The translations under genes were made by a program, and so were the position numbers. From contig NZ_WARX01000006.1 in the NCBI RefSeq assembly GCF_009720385.1, forward strand, positions 62,001 to 126,000: a stretch of 64,000 nt of DNA, in the 5' to 3' direction. The DNA is from Catellatospora vulcania. Its GTDB lineage: Bacteria > Actinomycetota > Actinomycetes > Mycobacteriales > Micromonosporaceae. The notes beneath the pieces are model-generated. The model was not told the DNA's origin and searched no databases. It was given only the letters and a program-made list of their open reading frames with translations. Positions 17,060 to 24,713 of this stretch are shown here, in pieces. Position 1 is the stretch's first letter. Each line of letters starts with the position of its first letter.

Positions 17060-17866
17060 TCACGCGGCCTGGTCGGCGATCTCCTTCGCCCGGTCGCGGG
17101 CGGCCTCCAGCGCGGCCAGGAACGCGGCGCGCACGCCGTGGTTCTCCAGCTCGCGGATGGCGGAGATGGTGGTGCCCGCGGGCGAGGTGACCGCCTCGCG
17201 CAGCTTCACCGGGTGCTCCCCCGAGTCGCGCAGCATGATGGCCGAGCCGATCGCGGTCTGCACGATGAGGTCGTGCGCCACCTGGCGCGGCAGGCCGAGC
17301 AGGATGCCCGCGTCGGTCATCGCCTCGACCAGGAAGTAGAAGTACGCCGGGCCGGAGCCGGACAGCGCGGTGACCGCGTCCTGCTGGCTCTCCGGGACCC
17401 GGATGGTGCGGCCCAGCGGCGAGAACAGCTCCTCCGCGATGGCCAGGTGGTGCGCGGTCGCGTGCGGACCGGCCGAGATCGCCGTCATCGCCTCGTCTAC
17501 CAGGGCGGGCGTGTTCGTCATGACCCGCACCACGGGCGTGCCCTCGGCCAGCCACTTGGTGAAGAACCCCGTGGGCAGGCCGGCGCAGAGCGAGATGACC
17601 AGCTTCCCGGCCGGGATCTGCGGCCCCAGCTCCGCCATCAGCGCGCCGGCGTCCTGCGGCTTGACCGCGATCGCCACCACGTCGGCGGCGGCCACCGCCG
17701 CGGCGTTGTCCAGCACCCTGATGCCGTACCGGTTGCGCAGCTGCTCGGCCCGCTCCTCGCGCCGCGCCGTCGCGACGATCTGGTCAACCGGCCACCCGGC
17801 CTTCACCAGCCCGGACAGCAGCACCTCCCCGATCTTCCCCGCCCCGACCACCGCAACGGTGTACAT
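17060..17866 (-). CDS. proC: Pyrroline-5-carboxylate reductase
   Basis: A 268-residue NADPH enzyme completing proline synthesis from glutamate. ATG 17866 has GGAGG upstream; an in-frame start six codons earlier is less likely. The Rossmann motif 'VAVVGAGKIGEVLLSGL' is at the N-terminus and the ProC signature 'TALSGSGPAYFYFLVEAMTDAG' lies at about 170-191, with 'REAVTSPAGTT' close to the end. All expected regions are present at usual length. It lies downstream of pfp on the same strand with a 55-nt hairpin between, so the two are probably separate transcripts. Confidence 0.92.
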   Translation of the reverse strand: MYTVAVVGAGKIGEVLLSGLVKAGWPVDQIVATARREERAEQLRNRYGIRVLDNAAAVAAADVVAIAVKPQDAGALMAELGPQIPAGKLVISLCAGLPTGFFTKWLAEGTPVVRVMTNTPALVDEAMTAISAGPHATAHHLAIAEELFSPLGRTIRVPESQQDAVTALSGSGPAYFYFLVEAMTDAGILLGLPRQVAHDLIVQTAIGSAIMLRDSGEHPVKLREAVTSPAGTTISAIRELENHGVRAAFLAALEAARDRAKEIADQAA

Positions 17867-17893
17867 CCCTGTTCCCTCCTGCACGTACGGAAA

Positions 17894-17964
17894 AGCGGGT
17901 TGATCATGAAGTTATGGACGCGACACTCCGTCGAACCGTGCCATAAGTTCATGATCAACCCGCT
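17894..17964 (-). repeat. 55-nt hairpin element, family B copy 1 (with flanking stem)
   Basis: Core 17902-17956 runs GATC to GATC over 55 nt. The stem extends outward to 24 bp (arms 17894-17917 and 17941-17964) with one internal mismatch (GAAGTT facing AAGTTC). The centre contains CGACACTCCGTCGA. It lies 18 nt downstream of the pfp stop and, read on the pfp strand, begins GATCATGAACTTATGGCACG, as do the other two copies relative to their upstream genes. Confidence 0.8.
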
Positions 17965-17981
17965 CAAGGGTTGGTCGTGGC

Positions 17982-19007
17982 TCAGCCGAAGAAGGCCTCA
18001 GCCTCGGCGTAGCGGTGCGGGGGGACGGTCTTGAGCTCGCGGGTGGCGTCGGCCAGCGGAACGCGGACGATCTCCGTGCTGCGCAGGGCGACCATCTTGC
18101 CGAAGTCGCCCTCGTGCACGGCGTCGATCGCGTGCAGGCCGAAGCGGGTGGCCAGCACCCGGTCGAAGGCGGTGGGCGTGCCACCGCGCTGGGTGTGGCC
18201 CAGCACGACCGCGCGCGCCTCCTTGCCGGTGCGCTTCTCCAGCTGGTCGGCCAGCCAGTTGCCGATGCCGCCGAGGCGCACGTGGCCGAACGCGTCCAGC
18301 TCGCCGTTGAGGGTGATCATGTCACCGTCGGTCGGCATGGCGCCCTCGGAGATCACGATGATCGGCGAGTAGTTGGTCTTGAACCGGGTCTCCACGTGCT
18401 CGACGACCTTGTCCAGGTCGAACTTCTGCTCGGGGAGCAGGATCACGTTCGCGCCGCCGGCCAGGCCCGCGTGCAGCGCGATCCAGCCCGCGTGGCGGCC
18501 CATGACCTCGACGACCACGGTGCGATGGTGCGACTCGGCCGTGGTGTGCAGCCGGTCGATCGCCTCCATGGCGATGTTGACCGCGGTGTCGAAACCGAAC
18601 GTGAAGTCGGTCGCGCCCAGGTCGTTGTCGATCGTCTTCGGCACGCCGACGACGTTCACGCCCAGCTCGGTCAGCTTGGTGGCCACCCCGAGGGTGTCCT
18701 CGCCGCCGATCGCCACGAGCGCGTCCACGCCCATGTCGGCCAGGTTCTGCTTGATCCGCTCCACGCCGCCTTCGATCTTGAAGGGGTTGGTGCGGGACGA
18801 GCCCAGGATCGTGCCGCCGCGCGGCAGGATGCCGCGGACCTCCGGGATGCCCAGCGGGCGGGTGATGCCCTCCAGCGGTCCCTTCCAGCCGTCGCGGAAC
18901 CCGACGAACTCGTGCCCGTAGGTGCCCACGCCCTTGCGGACCACGGCGCGGATGACCGCGTTGAGACCGGGGCAGTCGCCGCCGCCGGTGAGTACGCCGA
19001 TACGCAT
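17982..19007 (-). CDS. pfp: 6-phosphofructokinase, pyrophosphate-type residues
   Basis: A 341-residue group III phosphofructokinase; ATG 19007 follows GGAGGACGAG. Phosphorylates fructose 6-phosphate at C1 in glycolysis. Key motifs: GGGDCPG at the N-terminus, GGEDT at 101-105, PKTIDND at 123-129, 'MGRHAGWIA' and 'QRGGTPTAFDR'. The phosphoryl-donor residues are D104 and K124; ATP enzymes have glycine at both sites, while Asp104/Lys124 is the pattern of PPi-dependent enzymes such as that of Amycolatopsis methanolica. This suggests reversible, PPi-linked glycolysis. Related actinomycete proteins with mixed residues exist, so donor choice needs assay. Confidence 0.85.
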   Translation of the reverse strand: MRIGVLTGGGDCPGLNAVIRAVVRKGVGTYGHEFVGFRDGWKGPLEGITRPLGIPEVRGILPRGGTILGSSRTNPFKIEGGVERIKQNLADMGVDALVAIGGEDTLGVATKLTELGVNVVGVPKTIDNDLGATDFTFGFDTAVNIAMEAIDRLHTTAESHHRTVVVEVMGRHAGWIALHAGLAGGANVILLPEQKFDLDKVVEHVETRFKTNYSPIIVISEGAMPTDGDMITLNGELDAFGHVRLGGIGNWLADQLEKRTGKEARAVVLGHTQRGGTPTAFDRVLATRFGLHAIDAVHEGDFGKMVALRSTEIVRVPLADATRELKTVPPHRYAEAEAFFG

Positions 19008-19218
19008 TTTCTCGTCCTCCCGATTACGGGTAGTCAGTTGCCGGGCCCCGGGAGACGAGTGATCACGGCTACGTTGCCGGCCGGGGCGGGCCGCAAATGC
19101 GCACTGTACTGGGATCACCAGGCTTAGGCCAGCACGCCCCGCCGCTGTCCACATGTCGGGGCCTGACGGCGCTCACCAGGCGAGCGCAACAGTGTCGCAA
19201 TGGCAAGGTTACCCGTGC

Positions 19219-19264
19219 GTGACAGGCCCGCGGCAGGCCGGGGCGTGCCGTCCCGGCCTGTCAC
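19219..19264. terminator. Terminator after the exoribonuclease gene
   Basis: Perfect 10-nt outer arms GTGACAGGCC (19219-19228) and GGCCTGTCAC (19255-19264) with a further GC-rich inner hairpin. It lies 8 nt downstream of the leftward gene stop at 19272. Confidence 0.65.
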
Positions 19265-19271
19265 CGGCACT

Positions 19272-19808
19272 TCACCCGGCGTCCACCACGGGCGGTTTGG
19301 CGTCCTTGCGCTTACGCGCCGTCATCGCCCGGAAGCGGGCCAGGTTGTGGCGGGCGTCCACGAGCGCGTCGTGCCGGGCCGTCGCCGCCTCGGGCAGCAC
19401 CGGACGCCCCTTGTCGTCCCACAGCTGGCGCAGCTCCTTGGTGAAGCGCGGGATGGCCCGCGGCAGCGTCACCATCGCCCCCCACAGCTGCGCCAGGCAC
19501 ACGTGGTCGTACGCGCCGTACCAGGCCCACAGCTCGATGGTCTCCTGAGGCTTGCCGGCCAACGGCTCGGTCAGGAACTCCAGCAGCTCGGTGCGGATGC
19601 GCTCGCGTGAGCGCCACGCCTTGTCCGCCGGGGACGGGAGCAGGTTCAGCACGTTGTCGCGCACCCACGGGATGGCCCGGGTCGGGTCGAACTCGGTGGA
19701 GACGGCGTAGAACTCCCGGCCGAACTCGTCGACCACGCCGATCGAGACCAGGTCGATGGTGACTCCGTCCTCGATGAACTCGCAGTCGTAGAAATATCGG
19801 TAGGCCAC
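19272..19808 (-). CDS. Rv2179c-like 3'-5' exoribonuclease
   Basis: A 178-residue DEDDh-type nuclease from GTG 19808. 'YRYFYDCEFIEDGVTIDLVSIGVV' carries the first D-x-E pair, 'WAWYGAYDHVCLAQLWG' the second acidic residue, and 'ARHDALVDARHNLARF' the catalytic His-x4-Asp. Mycobacterial Rv2179c is the founding member: an RNase T-related exoribonuclease active on 3' overhangs. Length and motif order agree. It diverges from the DUF1028 gene with a 64-nt spacer holding both promoters, and follows the mycobacterial order after aroG. Confidence 0.85.
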   Translation of the reverse strand: MAYRYFYDCEFIEDGVTIDLVSIGVVDEFGREFYAVSTEFDPTRAIPWVRDNVLNLLPSPADKAWRSRERIRTELLEFLTEPLAGKPQETIELWAWYGAYDHVCLAQLWGAMVTLPRAIPRFTKELRQLWDDKGRPVLPEAATARHDALVDARHNLARFRAMTARKRKDAKPPVVDAG

Positions 19809-19859
19809 GTCTTCCCCTGTCGTGAGGATCTCTCCTGTACGCCCGGCGCTACGGGCCCC

Positions 19860-19865
19860 TACCCT
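19860..19865 (+). promoter_or_regulatory. TACCCT -10 element, leaderless start of DUF1028 gene
   Basis: TACCCT followed by 7 nt and ATG 19873; no ribosome binding site. Confidence 0.55.
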
Positions 19866-19872
19866 GAGCGCC

Positions 19873-20700
19873 ATGACGTTCTCGATCGTCGCGCGTTCGG
19901 CCGACGGGGTCGCACACGGGGTCGCCGTAGCCAGCAAGTTCCTGGCCGTGGGAGCTGCCGTGCCCGCCGCGGAGGCCGCCGTCGGCGCGCTGGCCACCCA
20001 GTCCTACGCCAACCTGGCCTACCGGCCGCAGGGACTCGCCCTGCTGCGCACCGGCACCGCCGCGGCCGACGTGGTGGCCGGGCTGACCGCCGCCGACCCG
20101 GGACGCGACTCGCGCCAGCTCGGCGTGGTGGGCCGCAGCGGCGACGGCGCGACGTACACCGGGGCGGACTGCCACGGCTGGGCCGGTGGCCGCACCGGCG
20201 ACGGGTACGCGATCCAGGGCAACATCCTCGCCGGACCCGAGGTGGTGGCCGCCATGGAGGCCGCCTGGCTGGCGAGCGACCCCACGGCGGAGCTGGCGCG
20301 ACGGCTGCTCGCGGCGCTGCGCGCGGGCGACGGGGCAGGCGGCGACAAGCGCGGGCGGCAGAGCGCGGCGCTGTATGTCGTCGCCCCCGGCCAGGGCTAC
20401 GGCGGCACCAGCGACATCGTGGTCGACCTGCGCGTCGACGACCACCCCGACCCGTGCGCCGAGCTGGCCCGCCTGCTCGACATCCACACGCTGCTGTTCG
20501 GCAAACCCGACCCGGCGACCCTGCTGCCGCTGCGCGACACCCTGGCCGACGAGGTGCACACGCTCCTGGCCGCCCGCGGCCACACCTCGTCCGATCTCGA
20601 CGCCGCCCTGTCCGGCTGGGCCGGCATCGAGAACCTCGAGGAGCGCATGGTCCCCGGCCACATCGACCCCCTGGTCCTCGCCCACCTCCGCGCCTCCTGA
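19873..20700 (+). CDS. DUF1028 family protein (Ntn-hydrolase-like fold)
   Basis: A 275-residue protein beginning 'MTFSIVARSADG', typical of DUF1028. Further family segments are 'VASKFLAVGAAVPAAEAAVGALATQSYAN', 'ATYTGADCHGWAGG' and 'YAIQGNILAGPEVVAAME'. The family is predicted to have an N-terminal nucleophile hydrolase fold, with Thr2 as possible nucleophile after Met removal; substrates are not established. The C-terminal 60 residues ('HTLLAARGHTSSDLDAALSGWAGIENLEERM') resemble the small putative peptidoglycan-binding extension found in many members. The last 60 nt are strongly C-rich. Confidence 0.8.
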   Translation: MTFSIVARSADGVAHGVAVASKFLAVGAAVPAAEAAVGALATQSYANLAYRPQGLALLRTGTAAADVVAGLTAADPGRDSRQLGVVGRSGDGATYTGADCHGWAGGRTGDGYAIQGNILAGPEVVAAMEAAWLASDPTAELARRLLAALRAGDGAGGDKRGRQSAALYVVAPGQGYGGTSDIVVDLRVDDHPDPCAELARLLDIHTLLFGKPDPATLLPLRDTLADEVHTLLAARGHTSSDLDAALSGWAGIENLEERMVPGHIDPLVLAHLRAS

Positions 20701-20702
20701 CC

Positions 20703-20832
20703 GCCCGCGCGGGCGGGCGGATCGCGGACGGGCGCACGGGCGCACGGACGGGCGCACGGCCGGACGGACAGACGCATGGCAGGACGGACGGGCGCACGCA
20801 CGACCGGAAAGGCGCACGCGACCGGACGGGCG
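20703..20832. repeat. Degenerate GGACGGGCGCAC-type repeat
   Basis: About 130 nt made of imperfect copies of GGACGGGCGCAC and related GGACGGACAGACGC units, lying between convergent gene ends. No single period holds throughout, so this looks like an old, decayed tandem repeat. No coding function is apparent. Confidence 0.5.
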
Positions 20833-20839
20833 AGGTGGA

Positions 20840-21721
20840 TCAGTCCAGTAGGGCGGTGCGGGCCTCGTCGAGGGCGGCGCGGCAGCGGTCGGCCGCAGGC
20901 TGGTCGAGGGTCCCGGCGGCCAGGGCGCGGGCGCAGGCGTCGGCCTCCATCGCCCAGCGGAAGCGCAGCAGGGTTTCCAGGCTGCCCTCGATCTCCGCGA
21001 CCGGCACCGGGCCGCTGTCCTCGTACGCCGCCAGCAGCTCCCGCGCCTGCCCCGGACCGCCGGCGTGCCGGACCGCCGAGGCCACGTCGTACATCAGCGG
21101 GCCGAACCGCGCGCGGCCCCAGCTGACCAGCCCGATGCGGCCGGTCCCGTGGTCCAGCAGGAACGCCGCCGGGCGCGGGTCGCCGTGCAGCGGGCCGACC
21201 GTGAGCCGGTCGGTGATCTGCAGTTTCGTCAGCGCGGTGACCGCGCCGGTGAGCGCGGGCCGTAGCCAGGCCGCGACGGACAGATGCGGCGCGTCCGGAC
21301 GCAGCGGATGCCAGGCGGGCAGGCCCGGGTGCCGGAACCCGGCGAGCCCGCGGTGCGCCGCGCCGAGCCGGTCACCCCACCACTGCTGGTCCACCGGGTC
21401 CGCGCCGTCGAGTGGACGGCCGGGGACGAAGTCGAGCAGGGCGAGCACGTGCTCGCCGACGGGCACGCACAGCGCGCCGTCCGCGGCGCGCACCGGGGCG
21501 CCCGTGCCAAAGCCCCGCCGGTCGAGATGTTCGGCGGCGGCCAGCCCAGCCTCGAACCTAGGCCGTTCCGCGCCCTCTACCAGGACCGCCAGGTACCGCC
21601 GGTCACCCGCGGCAACCGTCCTGGTCGATGTCGTCGGCTCACCGTCCAGCGGAGTGCAGCCATCCGGCTGAAGGTGCCATGCCGTACGAAGTGTCGTGCG
21701 GATCGTATCGTCAGCCAGCAC
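20840..21721 (-). CDS. Aminoglycoside phosphotransferase-fold protein with altered active site
   Basis: A 293-residue protein with the C-lobe organisation of APH/choline kinases: 'HVLALLDFVPGRPLDG' (hinge), 'AAHRGLAGFRHP', the catalytic loop 'LHGDPRPAAFLLD' (H179-G180-D181) and 'LVSWGRARFGPLMYDVASAV'. The Brenner-type loop keeps the catalytic aspartate, but the metal-binding aspartate of the usual I-D-W/F segment is replaced by S200-W201, and the asparagine of HGDLHPGN is missing. It is therefore likely a weak or non-catalytic member. The substrate cannot be inferred. It diverges from the Crp gene. Confidence 0.65.
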   Translation of the reverse strand: MLADDTIRTTLRTAWHLQPDGCTPLDGEPTTSTRTVAAGDRRYLAVLVEGAERPRFEAGLAAAEHLDRRGFGTGAPVRAADGALCVPVGEHVLALLDFVPGRPLDGADPVDQQWWGDRLGAAHRGLAGFRHPGLPAWHPLRPDAPHLSVAAWLRPALTGAVTALTKLQITDRLTVGPLHGDPRPAAFLLDHGTGRIGLVSWGRARFGPLMYDVASAVRHAGGPGQARELLAAYEDSGPVPVAEIEGSLETLLRFRWAMEADACARALAAGTLDQPAADRCRAALDEARTALLD

Positions 21722-21920
21722 GGGCGGATTATCACATGTGGCAGCACGCTGTCGTATCCGTCGGAGGTGTCTGCGTTACGGCAGATCTGTCAATGGACAG
21801 CCTCCGATGGCGACGCACGGAGTGGACGTGGCGGCTCACGCACGCGATGATCTGTCCAGGGTTGCACCGACCGCCACGACCGTGTGCGTCGGTGGGGGTG
21901 GGAAACGGAAGGGGTAGGCG

Positions 21921-22613
21921 GTGGAGATTCGCATTCCGGAAGCTGCGGACGCGCTCACCGGGGTGGACATGTTCGCTGGTCTGGAGCCTGAGGTACGGCA
22001 ACGGGTGATCGCCGCGGCGGTGCCGCGCACCTTCCGCAAGGGGCAGCTGCTGTTCGTCGAGAACGACCCCGGCGAGTCCCTCATCGTGCTCAAGCGGGGA
22101 TCGGTGGCCATCTTCCGCACGTCCCCGACCGGCGAGCGGGCGGTGCTGTCCGTGCTGCGCCCGCCGGACGTGCTGGGTGAGGTGTCCCTTCTGGACGGTT
22201 CGGCCCGCTCGGCGTCGTGCGAGGCGCTGGAGGACTGCACCGCGCTGGCGCTGTCGCGGGGCGCGTTCATGGAGCTGGTGCACTCGAACCCGCGCATCCT
22301 CGACGCGGTCATGCGCTCGCTGGGCGCGCTGATCCGCCGGCTGACCGAGCAGAACGCCGACCATGTGTTCCTCGACCTGCCCGGCCGCGTCGCCAAGACG
22401 CTGGTGCGGCTGGCCGGGGAGAGCCAGGCTCCGATGATCACCATCGAGCTGAACCAGAGCCAGCTGGCCGAGATGGCGGGCGGCTCGCGCCAGAGCGTGA
22501 ACCAGGCGATCGGGTCCTTCGCCAGCCGGGGATGGCTGCGCACCGAGGGCCGCCGGATCGTGGTGATGGACGTTCCCGCCCTGCGCCGTCGCGCGGGTAT
22601 GCAGGACCGCTGA
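21921..22613 (+). CDS. Crp/Fnr-family transcription regulator
   Basis: A 230-residue regulator from GTG 21921 with GGAAGGGG upstream. Residues about 15-130 are a cyclic-nucleotide-binding beta roll ('GQLLFVENDPGESLIVLKRGSVAIFR', 'PPDVLGEVSLLDGSARSASCEAL'); the phosphate cassette 'GEVSLLDGSARSAS' keeps the Arg-Ser that contact cyclic phosphate. A dimer helix follows, then a Crp-type HTH with 'ELNQSQLAEMAGGSRQSVNQAIGSFASRGWL' at about 175-206. It may respond to cAMP; a large class III cyclase is encoded 2.7 kb downstream. Targets unknown. Two hairpins follow the stop. Confidence 0.85.
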   Translation: MEIRIPEAADALTGVDMFAGLEPEVRQRVIAAAVPRTFRKGQLLFVENDPGESLIVLKRGSVAIFRTSPTGERAVLSVLRPPDVLGEVSLLDGSARSASCEALEDCTALALSRGAFMELVHSNPRILDAVMRSLGALIRRLTEQNADHVFLDLPGRVAKTLVRLAGESQAPMITIELNQSQLAEMAGGSRQSVNQAIGSFASRGWLRTEGRRIVVMDVPALRRRAGMQDR

Positions 22614-22628
22614 CGTCACAGATCGTCG

Positions 22629-22668
22629 GATCAAGGCTCCGCCCACCCCGGGACGGAGCCTTGATCTG
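22629..22668 (+). terminator. Intrinsic terminator of the Crp gene
   Basis: Arms GATCAAGGCTCCG and CGGAGCCTTGATC form a perfect 13-bp stem followed by TGTTTTT, a classical intrinsic terminator 15 nt after the stop. Its last bases GATCTGTTTTT also start the next hairpin. Confidence 0.85.
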
Positions 22669-22724
22669 TTTTTGCGGACGCTGGACGTGGTCATGGCGAC
22701 GTCCAGCGTCCACAAAAACAGATC
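22663..22724 (+). repeat. 62-nt GATC-ended long hairpin
   Basis: Arms of 26 nt (22663-22688 and 22699-22724), starting GATCTGTTTTTG and ending CAAAAACAGATC, with one mismatch and a 10-nt loop. Overlaps the preceding terminator by six bases, so both stems cannot form completely together. Same architecture as families A and B but a different sequence. Confidence 0.75.
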
Positions 22725-22843
22725 ATGCGCGGTGCGCCGGCGACCCGGCCGGAAGCGGGCACCCGGAAGCCGGCCCGCCGTTGCGGCGCAACGGGTTCGG
22801 CCTCTACTGAACCGCTTTACCTGAGCGAGGCCCGGCCCTACTA

Positions 22844-22917
22844 TGGGAGCGCTTCCATTGACGGTTGTTCCCATCGCCCGCGATGTGCCCGCATCGCTGG
22901 GAGCGGCCGCGTTCCCA
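22844..22917 (+). promoter_or_regulatory. CebR/CelR-like operator palindromes upstream of GH5 gene
   Basis: TGGGAGCGCTTCCA at 22844-22857 matches the CebR operator TGGGAGCGCTCCCA at 13 of 14 positions. A second, wider palindrome TGGGAGC-N6-GTTCCCA lies at 22898-22917, just before the ribosome binding site, with a GTTCCCA half-site between them at about 22866. A LacI-type CebR repressor released by cello-oligosaccharide would fit the polysaccharide-degrading product. Confidence 0.65.
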
Positions 22918-22927
22918 AGGAGTCCCC

Positions 22928-24607
22928 ATGTCCCGTTCCCCACGGCGTGCCCTGCTGGCCGCGCTGGCGGCGGTCACGGCCACGCTGGCCCTGGCCCTGC
23001 CGTTCGTCGGCTCCCCCGCCGCCCAGGCGGCCGACCCGCGCGACAGCTTCGTCACCCGCTGCGGCATCCGCTTCTGCCTGGACGGCAAGCCCTACTACCA
23101 CGCCGGCACCAACACCTACGACGTGTTCACCTTCGGCTACGACTGGCTGCCCGGTGAGCAGTACGTCGACAAGGCCAAGATCGACGCCCACATGACCCGG
23201 CTGCAGAGCGACAACGTGTCGGTACTGCGACTGTGGATGTTCAGCCACGAGGACTGGATGGGCTTCGAGGCGGCCGAGGGCGTCTACACCGAGGAGGCGT
23301 TCATCCTCTTCGACTACGTCATGAAGTCGGCCCGGGACCACAACATCCGGCTCATCCCCGTGTTCGAGAACTTCTGGGAGGCGTACGGCGGCATCGACAA
23401 GCGCCTGGCCTGGGAGGGCCTGCCCACCGGGTACGCCAACCGCTGGCGCTTCTTCAACAAGACCGCCTGCCCCGGCTGCTTCACGCAGTACCGCAACTAC
23501 GTCACCAAGGCGCTGACCAGGACGAACTCGTTCACCGGCGTGGCCTGGAAGAACGACCCCACGATCCTGGCCTGGGAGCTGATGAACGAGCCCCGCTACC
23601 CCGACGCCACGCCCAACGAGAACACCACCGGCACGACCCTGCGGGCCTGGGTCGACGAGATGGGCGCGCTGGTCAAGAGCCTGGACCCGAACCACCTGCT
23701 GGGCACCGGTCAGGAGGGCCAGGAGACGAAGTACGGCTACGGCGGCGACTCCGGCGGCCCGTGGACGTACATCCAGTCCTCGCCGTACATCGACTTCACC
23801 TCGGGGCACATGTACCCGACCGAGGGCTGGGCGGGCCTGAACTTCGCCACGGCCCGCGCCCTGCTGCGCCGGTGGATCAGCGACTCGCACACGGTCGTCG
23901 GCAAGCCGTTCTTCCTCGGCGAGTGGAACGTGCACGACGACAAGACCACCTGGTGGACCGAGATGTACGCCGAGATGGAGGCCTCCGGCGGCGACGGCGA
24001 CGCGTTCTGGTGGTTCCCCGCGAACAGCAGCTGCGGCGGCTTCGACTCCGGCCAGGGCTGCCCCGAGCACGCCGTGTTCCGGCAGCACTCGCTGAACATG
24101 AAGGCCAAGAGCGGAGTCGTCGACCCGTCGCCGAGCGTCAGCCCGTCCCGCTCGGCGAGCCCGTCGCCGTCGGTGAGCCCCAGCGCCAGCCCGAGCCCCA
24201 GCCGCAGTGCCAGCCCGAGCCCGAGCCGCAGCGCCAGCCCGTCGCCGAGCGCGTCGCCCAGCCCGAGCGCGAGTCCCAGTCCGAACGCCGGGACGAGCTG
24301 CCGGGCGGTGTACCGGGTCGACAACTCCTGGCCCAACGGCTACAACGCCTCGCTGGTGGTGACCAACACCGGCAGCACCACGTTCACCAACTGGGTGCTG
24401 ACCTTCACGCTCGGCAGCGGCCAGGTGATCGTCAACGGCTGGAACGGCACCTTCACCATCAGCGGCAGCACGGTGACGGTCACCGCGCCGGGCTGGGCCC
24501 CGAACCTGGCGCCCGGACAGAGCTGGACGGTCAGCTTCACCGGCTCCGGCCCGTCCACCGCGCCGAGCAACGTGAAGCTCAACGGGGTGGCCTGCACCGC
24601 GAGCTGA
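22928..24607 (+). CDS. Secreted GH5 glycoside hydrolase with C-terminal CBM2
   Basis: A 559-residue exported enzyme; AAGGAG lies 5 nt before ATG 22928. Signal peptide to about residue 35 (AQA/A). GH5 catalytic barrel at about 40-390 with the acid/base in 'WELMNEPRY' (E221), 'HMYPTEGW', and the nucleophile in 'FLGEWNV' (E332). 'RLWMFSHEDW' and overall layout favour endo-beta-1,4-mannanase or a related beta-mannosidic subfamily rather than classical endoglucanase. A Ser-Pro linker of about 60 residues follows, then a CBM2 at about 457-559 with 'NGWNGTF', tryptophans for cellulose binding and terminal cysteines. Regulated by CebR-like sites; a strong terminator follows. Confidence 0.88.
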   Translation: MSRSPRRALLAALAAVTATLALALPFVGSPAAQAADPRDSFVTRCGIRFCLDGKPYYHAGTNTYDVFTFGYDWLPGEQYVDKAKIDAHMTRLQSDNVSVLRLWMFSHEDWMGFEAAEGVYTEEAFILFDYVMKSARDHNIRLIPVFENFWEAYGGIDKRLAWEGLPTGYANRWRFFNKTACPGCFTQYRNYVTKALTRTNSFTGVAWKNDPTILAWELMNEPRYPDATPNENTTGTTLRAWVDEMGALVKSLDPNHLLGTGQEGQETKYGYGGDSGGPWTYIQSSPYIDFTSGHMYPTEGWAGLNFATARALLRRWISDSHTVVGKPFFLGEWNVHDDKTTWWTEMYAEMEASGGDGDAFWWFPANSSCGGFDSGQGCPEHAVFRQHSLNMKAKSGVVDPSPSVSPSRSASPSPSVSPSASPSPSRSASPSPSRSASPSPSASPSPSASPSPNAGTSCRAVYRVDNSWPNGYNASLVVTNTGSTTFTNWVLTFTLGSGQVIVNGWNGTFTISGSTVTVTAPGWAPNLAPGQSWTVSFTGSGPSTAPSNVKLNGVACTAS

Positions 24608-24614
24608 ACACACG

Positions 24615-24651
24615 GCGGAGGGCGGGCCGGATCACCCGGCCCGCCCTCCGC
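24615..24651 (+). terminator. Terminator after GH5 gene
   Basis: Perfect 16-bp stem (arms 24615-24630 and 24636-24651, left arm GCGGAGGGCGGGCCGG) with a 5-nt loop, 8 nt after the stop. It lies between convergent genes. Confidence 0.8.
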
Positions 24652-24713
24652 GTCACGTCGTCGCATCCGATCCGCCCGCCGGGCGGCGGTGCGTTGACGC
24701 CGCCGTCAGACGG

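Noticed and set aside
21763-21850. Possible 27-codon leader peptide before the Crp gene
   Set aside because: A GGAGG is present but too close to the GTG, and the translation has no feature of a regulatory leader peptide.
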